8,216 bases of DNA from Crocinitomicaceae bacterium (GCA_030833265.1 JAURHO010000070.1:1-8216), one strand, 5' to 3'. Positions 1-6,699 are shown, counted from the stretch's first letter. The notes: generated from the sequence alone by a model not told the origin. Numbers and translations: made by a program.

Positions 1-774
1 TTTTTTTCCTAGAGCAGTTGCAAAACTTGCAAACAAACTTTTAAACGATTGTTGAGGCCCCACCACCAAGTAGCGTTGATTATGGACGCCTTTTTCAACT
101 AAAGCCACCATTACTTTGGCAACGTCTCTGGCATCTACCACGGCATTGCTTCCCGAAGTGTAAAACAAGAGCCCTTGCTTAGCGGTTTCTAAAATTTGTA
201 GAGAAGGACTGCCCTTTGCCGCCGGGCCTAAAATGACACACGGATTTACAATTACAGCATTCAAGCCCTCTTCAATGCCTCTCCAAACTTCGCGTTCGGC
301 AAGTAATTTGGAAATGCCGTAACCGCTGTGTTTGCCGCCTACTTGCCATTTAGTTTTTTCATTGACAACCGCTGTTGCGCCCCCGATGGCAGCTGTAGAA
401 CTTACGTGGCAAAAGTGTTTGATGCCGTATTTTAATGAAAAGTCGACAAGGCTTGCAGTTACATATCTATTTTGTTGCAAACAAAGTTCGAAATCGGCTT
501 TGAAAAATGAGACTAGCGCAGCACAATGGTAAACGCGGTCAATACCGTTGATCAAAGCTTCGATGTCTGTGAGGTCTAGCAAATCTGCCTGTACCCACTC
601 TATGAGCGACCATTTTTGTTGGGCCTCTTCTTTGAAATAATAGGTAAAAAGCTTGAAGACATCCTGCATTTTGGCTTGGCTGCGATAGCTTGCACGGCAA
701 CGCTGCTCGTTTTTGACGAGTTCTACCAGTACATGACTGCCTAACAATCCGGTGGCCCCGGTTACTAAATTCAC
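1..774 (-). CDS. NAD-dependent epimerase/dehydratase (extended SDR), 3' end cut off by window edge
   Basis: An extended short-chain dehydrogenase/reductase that should bind NAD(P) in a Rossmann fold; the substrate cannot be told from sequence. The first 258 residues are visible. The N-terminus reads VNLVTGATGLLGSH, giving the dinucleotide motif GxxGxxG at residues 6-12. Ser125/Ser126 (HVSSTAAIG) and Tyr152-x-x-x-Lys156 (YGISK) form the usual catalytic set, and NPCVILGP near 177-184 is the typical segment after the active site. The start is GTG at 774..772: an in-frame TAA lies only two codons upstream and the nucleotide-binding loop begins at residue 5, so no other start fits. It lies 19 bp downstream of hemL on the same strand with no terminator between, so it is probably cotranscribed. 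The overall pattern resembles dihydroflavonol-reductase-like epimerases common in Bacteroidota. The family is certain; the specific role is unknown. Confidence 0.9.
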   Translation of the reverse strand, partial: MNLVTGATGLLGSHVLVELVKNEQRCRASYRSQAKMQDVFKLFTYYFKEEAQQKWSLIEWVQADLLDLTDIEALINGIDRVYHCAALVSFFKADFELCLQQNRYVTASLVDFSLKYGIKHFCHVSSTAAIGGATAVVNEKTKWQVGGKHSGYGISKLLAEREVWRGIEEGLNAVIVNPCVILGPAAKGSPSLQILETAKQGLLFYTSGSNAVVDARDVAKVMVALVEKGVHNQRYLVVGPQQSFKSLFASFATALGKK

Positions 775-793
775 GGCTTAAAGCTAGCTAATA

Positions 794-2104
794 CTATTGA
801 TTATAAAACGCTTTTAGCGCCTCTTTGATTTTTTCTTGTGCAAAGTCGAGCTGTTCTTGCGTGTGCGCTGATGAAATAAATCCAACTTCGTAGCCACTTG
901 GCCCAAAATAAACCCCTTGATCAAGGAGGAAATGGTGCATGAAATTAAATGCACTCATGTCGTTATCTATTTGCTCAGCGGCAGCAATGCGCTTTTTACC
1001 ATTAAATGAAAACCAAAAAATAGAGCCAATACTAACTAACTCCATCGGAAAGTTGTGTTGGGCAGCAAAATCATTTATGCTTTCAACAAATTTGTTGGTT
1101 TTTTCTGCTTGGTCAGCGTAAAAACCTGGTGCAGCACAAAGTTCTAATTGAGCTAAACCGGCAGCCATGGCGACTGGGTTGCCAGAGAGTGTTCCAGCTT
1201 GGTAAACAGGTCCGTCTGGCGATACAAATTGCATAATTTCTTTTCTAGCGCCATAGGCACCAACAGGCAAGCCCCCACCAATGATTTTTCCGTAAGTCAC
1301 GATGTCAGGAGTAATGCCATAATATTCGGTAGCTCCGCCAAAGGCAACCCTGAACCCTGAAATGACTTCGTCAAAAATCAAGAAGACCTTGAATTTTGAA
1401 CAGAGTTCTCGGAGGCTTTTTAAGAAGCTGAGGTCTTGAAGAATCAGGCCGTTATTTGCAGGTATGGGCTCGATAATTACAGCTGCTAAGTCGTGATGAT
1501 TGGCCTCAAAACAAGCTTCAAGCGCAGCAAGGTCATTAAGTGGTAACACTAATGTTTCATTGGCAAAAGCCTCAGGGACACCTGCGCTTGAAGAGGTTCC
1601 GAAGGTAACCAAACCACTACCTGCTTTAACTAGTAAGGCATCTACGTGACCGTGGTAGCACCCTTCAAACTTGATGATTTTATTTTTCCCGCTAGCCCCT
1701 CTAGCTAAGCGTAAGGCGCTCATGACGGCTTCGGTTCCTGAGCTAGTGAAACGAATTTTATCAATGAAAGGAAGTCTTTCTAACATAAATGCCGCAAGCT
1801 CATTTTCTTTTTTTGTGGGTGCGCCAAAACTTGCACCATTACTGAGTGTTGCAACAATTTTTTCAAAAACATATGGGTGGTTGTGCCCATGAATTAAAGG
1901 CCCCCAGCTACAACAAAAGTCAATGAATTCGTTGCAGTCTTCGTCCCAAATTTTAGCGCCATCTCCTTTGGCAATAAACAAAGGCGTTCCGCCGACTGAT
2001 TTAAATGCGCGAACTGGAGAATTAACGCCGCCCGGAAAATATTCTTTTGCTGCTTCAAATAATTCTGCGGAACGGCTGCGGTTAATCGGAGAGGGAGTCT
2101 TCAT
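794..2104 (-). CDS. hemL: glutamate-1-semialdehyde 2,1-aminomutase
   Basis: PLP-dependent cytoplasmic enzyme that converts glutamate-1-semialdehyde to 5-aminolevulinate, the second step of the C5 route to haem and other tetrapyrroles. The protein is 436 residues from the ATG at 2104, close to the family length of about 430. Landmarks: FPGGVNSPVRAF at 23-34, SWGPLIHGH at 66-74, SSGTEAVMSA at 121-130 (PLP phosphate contact), CYHGHVDALL at 149-158, FDEVISGFR at 244-252 with the Asp that pairs with the PLP ring nitrogen, and Lys273 in YGKIIGGGLPVGAYG as the Schiff-base lysine. The variant EPIPANNGL (212-220) is, from memory, usual in Bacteroidota. The frame stays open to a TTG at 2128, but that codon lies inside the putative -7 box, so the ATG giving MKTPSPINRS is preferred. 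The gene is divergent from kynU and followed by the epimerase. Other genes of the C5 pathway are not in the window. Confidence 0.96.
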   Translation of the reverse strand: MKTPSPINRSRSAELFEAAKEYFPGGVNSPVRAFKSVGGTPLFIAKGDGAKIWDEDCNEFIDFCCSWGPLIHGHNHPYVFEKIVATLSNGASFGAPTKKENELAAFMLERLPFIDKIRFTSSGTEAVMSALRLARGASGKNKIIKFEGCYHGHVDALLVKAGSGLVTFGTSSSAGVPEAFANETLVLPLNDLAALEACFEANHHDLAAVIIEPIPANNGLILQDLSFLKSLRELCSKFKVFLIFDEVISGFRVAFGGATEYYGITPDIVTYGKIIGGGLPVGAYGARKEIMQFVSPDGPVYQAGTLSGNPVAMAAGLAQLELCAAPGFYADQAEKTNKFVESINDFAAQHNFPMELVSIGSIFWFSFNGKKRIAAAEQIDNDMSAFNFMHHFLLDQGVYFGPSGYEVGFISSAHTQEQLDFAQEKIKEALKAFYNQ

Positions 2105-2111
2105 TCTTATG

Positions 2112-2119
2112 TATATTTG
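2112..2119 (+). promoter_or_regulatory. putative -7 promoter element for kynU
   Basis: The plus strand reads TATATTTG, a perfect TAnnTTTG match, ending 31 bp before the kynU ATG at 2151. No convincing -33 TTG is visible upstream. It sits only 6 bp from the oppositely oriented hemL box, so polymerase could probably occupy only one of the two at a time. Confidence 0.5.
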
Positions 2120-2125
2120 CGACAA

Positions 2126-2133
2126 CAAAGTTA
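2126..2133 (-). promoter_or_regulatory. putative -7 promoter element for hemL
   Basis: The minus strand reads TAACTTTG, a perfect match to the Bacteroidota -7 consensus TAnnTTTG, ending 21 bp before the hemL ATG. No clear TTG (-33) element was found 17-21 bp upstream. It would place the transcript start a few bases downstream and give a short leader. Confidence 0.55.
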
Positions 2134-2150
2134 CGAATAAAGCCGCGCAT

Positions 2151-3425
2151 ATGGAATTTCAATTCAGCCTCGATTTCGCAAAAAAACTAGACCAACAAGA
2201 TCCATTAGCAGCTTTCCGCTCGCGCTTTCATTTCCCGAATTTTCATTCGGAAAACCCGGTTTATTTCACCGGAAATTCTTTGGGTTTACAACCTAAAACA
2301 GCAGCAACTTATTTAAAGGAAGAGCTAGAAGACTGGGCCAAATTTGGGGTAGAGGGCCACTTTCTTTCCAGACGCCCCTGGTTTTCTTACCATGAAAACC
2401 TTACTGCAATGGCCGCAAAGGTTGTTGGTGCCAAACCAATTGAAGTGGTCATTACCCATTCTTTAACCACGAACTTACACCTATTAATGGTGTCGTTTTA
2501 TCGACCGTCAGGAAAAAGAGTAAAAATTCTTTGTGAAGAAAAGGCTTTTCCTTCAGATCAATATGCATTGGCTTCACAGGTAGCCTTTCACGGCTTGCCT
2601 CAAGACGCTCTAGTAGAGGTTGGCCCTCGCCAGGGAGAGCAATTGATCCGTGAAGAAGACATCCTTGCCAAAATCCAAGAACTCGGAGACGAATTAGCAC
2701 TGGTCATGATTGGCGGCGTTAACTATTATACTGGCCAGTATTTTGATTTGGAAAAAATCACAAAAGCTGGGCACGCTGTTGGCGCAGTGGTTGGTTTCGA
2801 TTTAGCGCATGCCGCGGGTAATGTCAATTTAAAATTGAACCAATGGAATGTTGATTTTGCTGCTTGGTGTGGATATAAATATTTGAATTCTTCACCGGGT
2901 GGTGTTTCGGGGATGTTTATCCATGAAAAACATGCCAATAATAAAAGCTTACCTCGCTTTGCTGGTTGGTGGGGCCACAACAAAGAAGTACGTTTTCAAA
3001 TGGAGCCTGGTTTTGACCCCATTCCGGGTGCGGAAGGGTGGCAACTCAGTAATGCGCCCGTTTTAGGGATGGCCGCACACTTGGCGTCTTTGGAAATCTT
3101 TGAAGAAGCAGGCATGGATCGTATTGGCGAAAAGCGCGATCAAATGACGGCCTTTCTCGAATTCTTGATCCGTGAAATTTCTTTAAGAAATCGAGAAAAA
3201 TGTGAATTTGAAATCATTACACCAAGTTCACCGACTCAAAGAGGCGCTCAGTTGTCGATCATGGCGAAGGGTCAAGGACGTCAGCTTTTTGATAAATTAA
3301 CGGCACTAGGCGTTATTGCAGATTGGCGCGAACCAAATGTGATTCGTATCGCTCCGGCACCACTTTATAACTCTTATGAAGATTGTTGGCGTTTTGCTCA
3401 GTATTTAGAGCAGGCGATCAGTTAG
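2151..3425 (+). CDS. kynU: kynureninase
   Basis: PLP enzyme of the aspartate-aminotransferase fold that cleaves L-kynurenine to anthranilate and alanine, or 3-hydroxykynurenine to 3-hydroxyanthranilate, in tryptophan breakdown or NAD synthesis from tryptophan. The protein is 424 residues, the normal family length. Visible landmarks: YFTGNSLGLQP at 38-48, the family segment containing FPSDQYA at 133-139, FDLAHAAGN at 216-224 with Asp217 placed to pair with the PLP ring, and Lys243 in WCGYKYLNSSPGG as the Schiff-base lysine, followed by GWWGH at 272-276. The frame remains open for 76 codons further upstream, but that part is antisense to hemL and unlike the family; the ATG at 2151 gives MEFQFSLDFA, a normal N-terminus. 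No other kynurenine-pathway gene (dioxygenase, formamidase, monooxygenase) is adjacent, so which branch it serves is not shown. Its stop codon overlaps the end of purN. Confidence 0.96.
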   Translation: MEFQFSLDFAKKLDQQDPLAAFRSRFHFPNFHSENPVYFTGNSLGLQPKTAATYLKEELEDWAKFGVEGHFLSRRPWFSYHENLTAMAAKVVGAKPIEVVITHSLTTNLHLLMVSFYRPSGKRVKILCEEKAFPSDQYALASQVAFHGLPQDALVEVGPRQGEQLIREEDILAKIQELGDELALVMIGGVNYYTGQYFDLEKITKAGHAVGAVVGFDLAHAAGNVNLKLNQWNVDFAAWCGYKYLNSSPGGVSGMFIHEKHANNKSLPRFAGWWGHNKEVRFQMEPGFDPIPGAEGWQLSNAPVLGMAAHLASLEIFEEAGMDRIGEKRDQMTAFLEFLIREISLRNREKCEFEIITPSSPTQRGAQLSIMAKGQGRQLFDKLTALGVIADWREPNVIRIAPAPLYNSYEDCWRFAQYLEQAIS

Positions 3426-3985
3426 TTTGAACTCAGATAGGTTTCGAGATCTGGCGCAAAATGCGCAAGTTCTAGCGCTCTTACTGCGTTTTCAATTTGT
3501 TCAGGACTCGCTTTTTCCGGTAGCCTGACCGCGTGCTGAAAAAGCATCTTTCCTTTATCGAATTCTTCATTTACTAAATGGATTGTTATGCCGCTGAAAT
3601 TTTCTTGAGCTTCCGCAACGGCTGCATGTACTTTTTTACCGTACATCCCGGCGCCCCCATAATTAGGCAACAATGCCGGATGAATATTAATGATGCGGTT
3701 GGGAAAGGCCTCAAGGAGTTCGGATGGAATCTTTTTCAAGAAACCAGCTAAAATTACCCATTGGGCATTTTGTTCTAGACAAAATTTGAGGTAGGCAGAA
3801 AAGTCTTGGCCTTCCAAATTGGCAAACGGAACTTGTCTTTCTTCACAAAACGAAGCCATTGTCTCATTCTCTTTACTAGAGACTACACCACACACATTAA
3901 TCGCCTCATTTTCATTAAAATAACGTATGATTTCTCGGGCGTTGCTCCCGGCACCAGAAATAAAAATGATTATTTGTGTTTGCAT
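3422..3985 (-). CDS. purN: phosphoribosylglycinamide formyltransferase (GAR transformylase)
   Basis: Transfers a formyl group from 10-formyltetrahydrofolate to glycinamide ribonucleotide, the third step of de novo purine synthesis, in the cytoplasm. The protein is 187 residues from the ATG at 3985, somewhat shorter than the 212-residue E. coli enzyme mainly at the C-terminus. The N-terminal phosphate loop is ISGAGSN (9-15). The catalytic triad Asn-His-Asp is present as Asn100 and His102 in INIHPALLP and Asp143 in EEFDKGK. The folate-site loop VILAGF is at 77-82. In-frame starts upstream (TTG 4021, ATG 4006) fall in or before the likely promoter, and MQTQIIIFISG matches the family N-terminus, so 3985 is chosen. 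The gene faces kynU tail to tail with a 4-bp shared end, and is divergent from acpP. No other pur genes are visible here. Confidence 0.94.
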   Translation of the reverse strand: MQTQIIIFISGAGSNAREIIRYFNENEAINVCGVVSSKENETMASFCEERQVPFANLEGQDFSAYLKFCLEQNAQWVILAGFLKKIPSELLEAFPNRIINIHPALLPNYGGAGMYGKKVHAAVAEAQENFSGITIHLVNEEFDKGKMLFQHAVRLPEKASPEQIENAVRALELAHFAPDLETYLSSN

Positions 3986-3993
3986 TTGAGCAA

Positions 3994-4021
3994 CAAAGTT
4001 AAGCATAGTGACTGATTCCAA
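3994..4021 (-). promoter_or_regulatory. putative promoter for purN (-33 TTG, -7 TAACTTTG)
   Basis: On the minus strand TTG (4021-4019) is followed by 17 bp and then TAACTTTG (4001-3994), a perfect TAnnTTTG match in the Bacteroidota layout. The -7 box ends only 8 bp before the purN ATG, so the mRNA would have a leader of a few bases or none. The -33 part lies 11 bp from the -33 part of the oppositely directed acpP promoter. Confidence 0.6.
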
Positions 4022-4032
4022 GCATTTGAGCC

Positions 4033-4063
4033 TTGCAGTGTTGATAAATTAAATTCATATTTG
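4033..4063 (+). promoter_or_regulatory. putative promoter for acpP-fabF-rnc (-33 TTG, -7 CATATTTG)
   Basis: TTG at 4033-4035, a 20-bp spacer, then CATATTTG at 4056-4063, which matches TAnnTTTG at all but its first base. The spacing fits the Bacteroidota housekeeping promoter. Transcription from here would give a leader of roughly 50 nt, A/T-rich just before the acpP ATG and without a Shine-Dalgarno sequence. Confidence 0.55.
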
Positions 4064-4117
4064 TTTATTGGGGGATAGTTTTTTTCTTTGCAAGCTGAAA
4101 CCTTTAAATTTTAAAAA

Positions 4118-4351
4118 ATGTCTGACATCAAAGCTAAAGTTATCGCGATCATCGTAGATAAACTGAATGTTGAAGAAAGTGAAGTATCTAACGAAGCTAG
4201 CTTCACAAATGACTTGGGTGCTGATTCACTCGACACCGTTGAGTTAATCATGGAATTCGAGAAACAATTTAACATTTCTATTCCAGACGATAAAGCAGAA
4301 GGTATCCAAACTGTTGGTGACGCTATTGCTTACATCGAGGCAAACGTGTAA
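4118..4351 (+). CDS. acpP: acyl carrier protein
   Basis: Small acidic carrier that holds growing acyl chains on a 4'-phosphopantetheine arm during type II fatty acid synthesis. It is 77 residues, the usual length. The attachment site is Ser37 in the DSL motif (LGADSLDTVELIMEFE, residues 33-48), and helix II after it has the family's acidic face for partner-enzyme docking. The start is ATG at 4118, preceded by an A/T-rich leader. It is the first gene of an acpP-fabF-rnc cluster, an arrangement widespread in bacteria; fabF begins 25 bp after its stop. The identification is secure. Confidence 0.98.
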   Translation: MSDIKAKVIAIIVDKLNVEESEVSNEASFTNDLGADSLDTVELIMEFEKQFNISIPDDKAEGIQTVGDAIAYIEANV

Positions 4352-4376
4352 TCTTTCACGCTACTAATTCATAGGT

Positions 4377-5630
4377 ATGCAATTAAAAAGAGTTGTTGTA
4401 ACGGGCCTAGGTGCGCTCACCCCAATAGGAAACACAGTACAAGAATACTGGGATGGCCTAATGGCAGGTAAGAGCGGAGCTGCACCCATCAAACAATTTG
4501 ATGCTTCTTTATTCAAGACGCAATTTGCATGTGAATTAAAAGACTTCAATGTGGAAGACCACATTGACCGTAAAGAAGCACGCAAGCTTGATCAATTTTC
4601 GCAGTATGCCATAGTTACCGCAACGGAAGCTATGGCAGATGCTGCCTTACTTGAATCAAATCCGAACCTTGATCGCATTGGCGTTATCTGGGGTTCAGGT
4701 GTTGGGGGTCTTAAAACTTTCCAAGAAGAAGCCAGAGAATACTTTGGCGGAGACGGCACACCACGTTTCAATCCTTTCTTTATCCCTAAAATGATTGCTG
4801 ATATCGCAGCGGGGCACATTTCAATTAAATACGGTCTTCGCGGACCAAATTACGTATGTGTTTCTGCCTGTGCATCGGCAACCAATGCCATAATTGATGC
4901 CTTTAACCTCATTCGTTTAGGTAAAGCCGACGCCATTGTTACTGGTGGTTCAGAGGCAGGTGTCAATGAAATGGGTATGGGTGGTTTCAATGCTTTAAAG
5001 GCATTATCTACTCGCAACGAATCTCCAGAAACTGCATCTCGCCCGTTCGACCTCGATCGCGACGGTTTTGTACTCGGAGAAGGCTCTGGCTGCCTCATTC
5101 TTGAAGAATACGAGCATGCCATTAAAAGAGGCGCAAAAATTTATGCCGAAGTAATCGGTGGCGGAATGTCCGGTGATGCTTATCACATGACAGCACCACA
5201 CCCAGATGGTATCGGCGCCAGAAACACCATGATAGCTGCGCTTGAAGATGCTGAAATTGACCCATCACAAGTTGACTACGTCAATGTTCACGGAACATCT
5301 ACACCTCTTGGCGATATCGCTGAGGTGAAGGCTATTCAAAGTGTTTTCGGTGAACACGCTTACAAACTCAACATTAGCTCAACCAAATCAATGACTGGCC
5401 ACCTTCTTGGTGCTGCCGGAGCTATTGAAGCTGTTGCTTGTGTGTTGTCTGTCAAAAACGACATCGTTCCACCAACGATCAATCACTTTACCGACGATCC
5501 TGAGCTAGACTCAAAACTTAACTTTACCTTCCACAAAGCACAAGCTAGAACGGTAAATATTGCACTTTCCAACACTTTCGGTTTTGGGGGTCATAACACC
5601 ACCATTATCGTCAAGAAATTCAACGCATAA
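4377..5630 (+). CDS. fabF: 3-oxoacyl-[acyl-carrier-protein] synthase II
   Basis: Condensing enzyme (KAS II) that extends acyl-ACP with malonyl-ACP in fatty acid elongation. The protein is 417 residues, matching the family. It has the Cys-His-His active site: Cys165 in VSACASATNAI, His305 in VNVHGTSTPLGD and His342 in SMTGHLLGAAGA, with the conserved Lys337 just before the last. The gating loop GFGGHN follows Phe401 (402-407). The N-terminal motif VVVTGLGALTPIGN (6-19) is typical and fixes the ATG at 4377. The preceding acpP encodes its substrate carrier, 25 bp upstream, and rnc begins 1 bp after its stop, so the three are very likely cotranscribed. KAS II is favoured over KAS I because the active site is Cys-His-His with the FabF-type sequence and because of the acpP-fabF order. 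Confidence 0.97.
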   Translation: MQLKRVVVTGLGALTPIGNTVQEYWDGLMAGKSGAAPIKQFDASLFKTQFACELKDFNVEDHIDRKEARKLDQFSQYAIVTATEAMADAALLESNPNLDRIGVIWGSGVGGLKTFQEEAREYFGGDGTPRFNPFFIPKMIADIAAGHISIKYGLRGPNYVCVSACASATNAIIDAFNLIRLGKADAIVTGGSEAGVNEMGMGGFNALKALSTRNESPETASRPFDLDRDGFVLGEGSGCLILEEYEHAIKRGAKIYAEVIGGGMSGDAYHMTAPHPDGIGARNTMIAALEDAEIDPSQVDYVNVHGTSTPLGDIAEVKAIQSVFGEHAYKLNISSTKSMTGHLLGAAGAIEAVACVLSVKNDIVPPTINHFTDDPELDSKLNFTFHKAQARTVNIALSNTFGFGGHNTTIIVKKFNA

Positions 5631-5631
5631 T

Positions 5632-6351
5632 TTGCTGAAATTTCCTTTGTTTTCAAAGAAAAAAACCGCTGATGAATTGAAGCTCATTCGTTTTGTCATG
5701 CAGAACTTTGGCTATAAACCGGTTCACATTCAGCACTTTAAACAAGCACTTACCCACAAAAGCATCCTATCTGAAGAGGCTTTACTACAAGCCAACGAAC
5801 GGCTAGAATTCTTAGGAGACGCTATCTTAGACGCCATTGTAGCTTCGTATATTTTTGAAAAATATCCCGATGCCGACGAAGGCAAACTCACTAAAATCAA
5901 GTCTAAAATTGTCAACCGCAAAACACTGTCCGGCATCGGAGAGCGCATGGGTATTCGACAACACCTCATTTACAATCAGAGTAGAAGCATCAACTTGGCA
6001 GGCCTTGAAGGTAATGCGCTAGAAGCCTTGGTTGGCGCTATTTATTTAGATGCCGGTTATGAGCGAACGAAACACGTGATTCGCAACAATGTTTTCAGAA
6101 AGCACTTGAATTTAGCACAACTTCTTGAAGAGGAAATAGATTTTAAATCTGCCCTATTCATCTGGTGCCAGCGCAAAAAATTGAGCCTTGAATTTAAATT
6201 ACTTGATGAGCAATTCATAGATGGCAAGTGGCAATATGAAATGGAGGTTCAGATCAATAGAACGGCCTATGGCAAGGGAAAGGGCTTATCTAAAAAGGAA
6301 GCTGAGCAGGCGGCTTCAAAAGAAACCCTTGCCTTAATGGGAGAAATTTAA
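5632..6351 (+). CDS. rnc: ribonuclease III (probable TTG start)
   Basis: Double-strand-specific endoribonuclease that processes rRNA precursors and structured RNAs. From the TTG at 5632 it is 239 residues. The catalytic domain carries ERLEFLGDAILD, with Glu56, Glu59 and Asp63, and a second metal-site segment GNALEALVGAIYLDAGY with Glu131. The double-stranded RNA-binding domain covers about 168-238 and ends with the expected KGLSKKEAEQAASKE. The position matching E. coli Asp114 is Asn128 here. There is no ATG between the fabF stop and the conserved N-terminus: TTG gives MLKFPLFSKKK, which resembles Bacteroidota RNase III starts as I remember them. Alternatives are ATG 5560, inside fabF, adding 24 atypical residues, or ATG 5698, which would trim the first helix. 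With TTG the gene begins 1 bp after the fabF stop, consistent with translational coupling. Confidence 0.93.
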   Translation: MLKFPLFSKKKTADELKLIRFVMQNFGYKPVHIQHFKQALTHKSILSEEALLQANERLEFLGDAILDAIVASYIFEKYPDADEGKLTKIKSKIVNRKTLSGIGERMGIRQHLIYNQSRSINLAGLEGNALEALVGAIYLDAGYERTKHVIRNNVFRKHLNLAQLLEEEIDFKSALFIWCQRKKLSLEFKLLDEQFIDGKWQYEMEVQINRTAYGKGKGLSKKEAEQAASKETLALMGEI

Positions 6352-6380
6352 TTCCGCATTACAATTTCTAAAATTTGTAG

Positions 6381-6388
6381 TACATTTG
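6381..6388 (+). promoter_or_regulatory. putative -7 promoter element for the small membrane protein gene
   Basis: TACATTTG is a perfect match to TAnnTTTG and ends 20 bp before the ATG at 6409. A clear -33 TTG is not visible at the expected spacing. A near-match (AAAATTTG) lies about 10 bp upstream. It suggests the gene can be transcribed apart from rnc, whose stop is 57 bp before this ATG. Confidence 0.5.
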
Positions 6389-6408
6389 TTGCACTAAAGC
6401 AGATAACA

Positions 6409-6636
6409 ATGACTTGGACAGACTTCGTTTATAAAATTGGTGACGCATTTCAATGGTCTTTTGGTTTTTTTGAATTCGTCAAAAACTATTTCAACAATAT
6501 CCTTATCGTATTAGGCTTTTTTGGCTTTTACTACTGGATGCGCACACAAAAACGTCTTTCAGACAAATCAAATGTGCCAGTTGATATCAAAGACAACCAG
6601 GGTTGGTATAAAAAAGAAGGTCAACAGCTGAAATAA
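6409..6636 (+). CDS. small single-pass membrane protein, function unknown
   Basis: A 75-residue protein I cannot assign to a function. Residues 1-27 are aromatic-rich (several Trp and Phe) and could form an amphipathic helix lying on the membrane. Residues 28-44 (from NNILIVLGFFGFYYWM) form one transmembrane segment, followed by a basic cluster (RTQKR), which by the positive-inside rule suggests a cytoplasmic C-terminal tail of about 30 mostly polar residues. There is no signal peptidase site or lipobox. The plan, a short amphipathic stretch, one helix ending in YWM and a charged tail, recalls small flavobacterial proteins of the DUF6341 type, but that is a weak memory-based resemblance. It is probably real because it has a good -7 box 20 bp upstream, normal codon use and a strong terminator directly after it. 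Confidence 0.75.
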   Translation: MTWTDFVYKIGDAFQWSFGFFEFVKNYFNNILIVLGFFGFYYWMRTQKRLSDKSNVPVDIKDNQGWYKKEGQQLK

Positions 6637-6651
6637 GCTGTTTAAAAACAT

Positions 6652-6688
6652 AAAAAAAGGGCGGTTAACTAACCGCCCTTTTTTATTT
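6652..6688. terminator. bidirectional rho-independent terminator
   Basis: A perfect inverted repeat with 15-bp arms occupies 6653-6684: an A-run, then GGGCGGTTA, a 2-base centre, then TAACCGCCC and a T-run. In RNA the loop would open to about 4 bases. The GC core with flanking A- and T-runs works on both strands, which fits its place between the small membrane protein gene ending at 6636 and the convergent sdhB ending at 6700. Confidence 0.93.
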
Positions 6689-6699
6689 CATTGATAATT

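Noticed and set aside
332..532. Open frame on the plus strand within the left-edge gene
   Set aside because: It is antisense to the clearly conserved epimerase, lacks any promoter-like box and has no recognisable protein features.
1923..2150. Upstream extension of the kynU reading frame by 76 codons
   Set aside because: It is antisense to the hemL N-terminal region, resembles nothing in the kynureninase family and would bypass the -7 box at 2112-2119; ATG 2151 gives a normal-length protein.
2452..2983. Two minus-strand open frames inside kynU
   Set aside because: Both are shadows of a strongly conserved gene and show no family motif or start context.
4064..4117. acpP leader considered as a riboswitch or small RNA
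   Set aside because: It is only about 50 nt, A/T-rich, and shows no stable stem or known aptamer core.
6361..6378. Imperfect A/T-rich dyad upstream of the small membrane protein gene, considered as an operator
   Set aside because: It is short, imperfect and of very low complexity; such sequences arise easily by chance in A/T-rich intergenic DNA.
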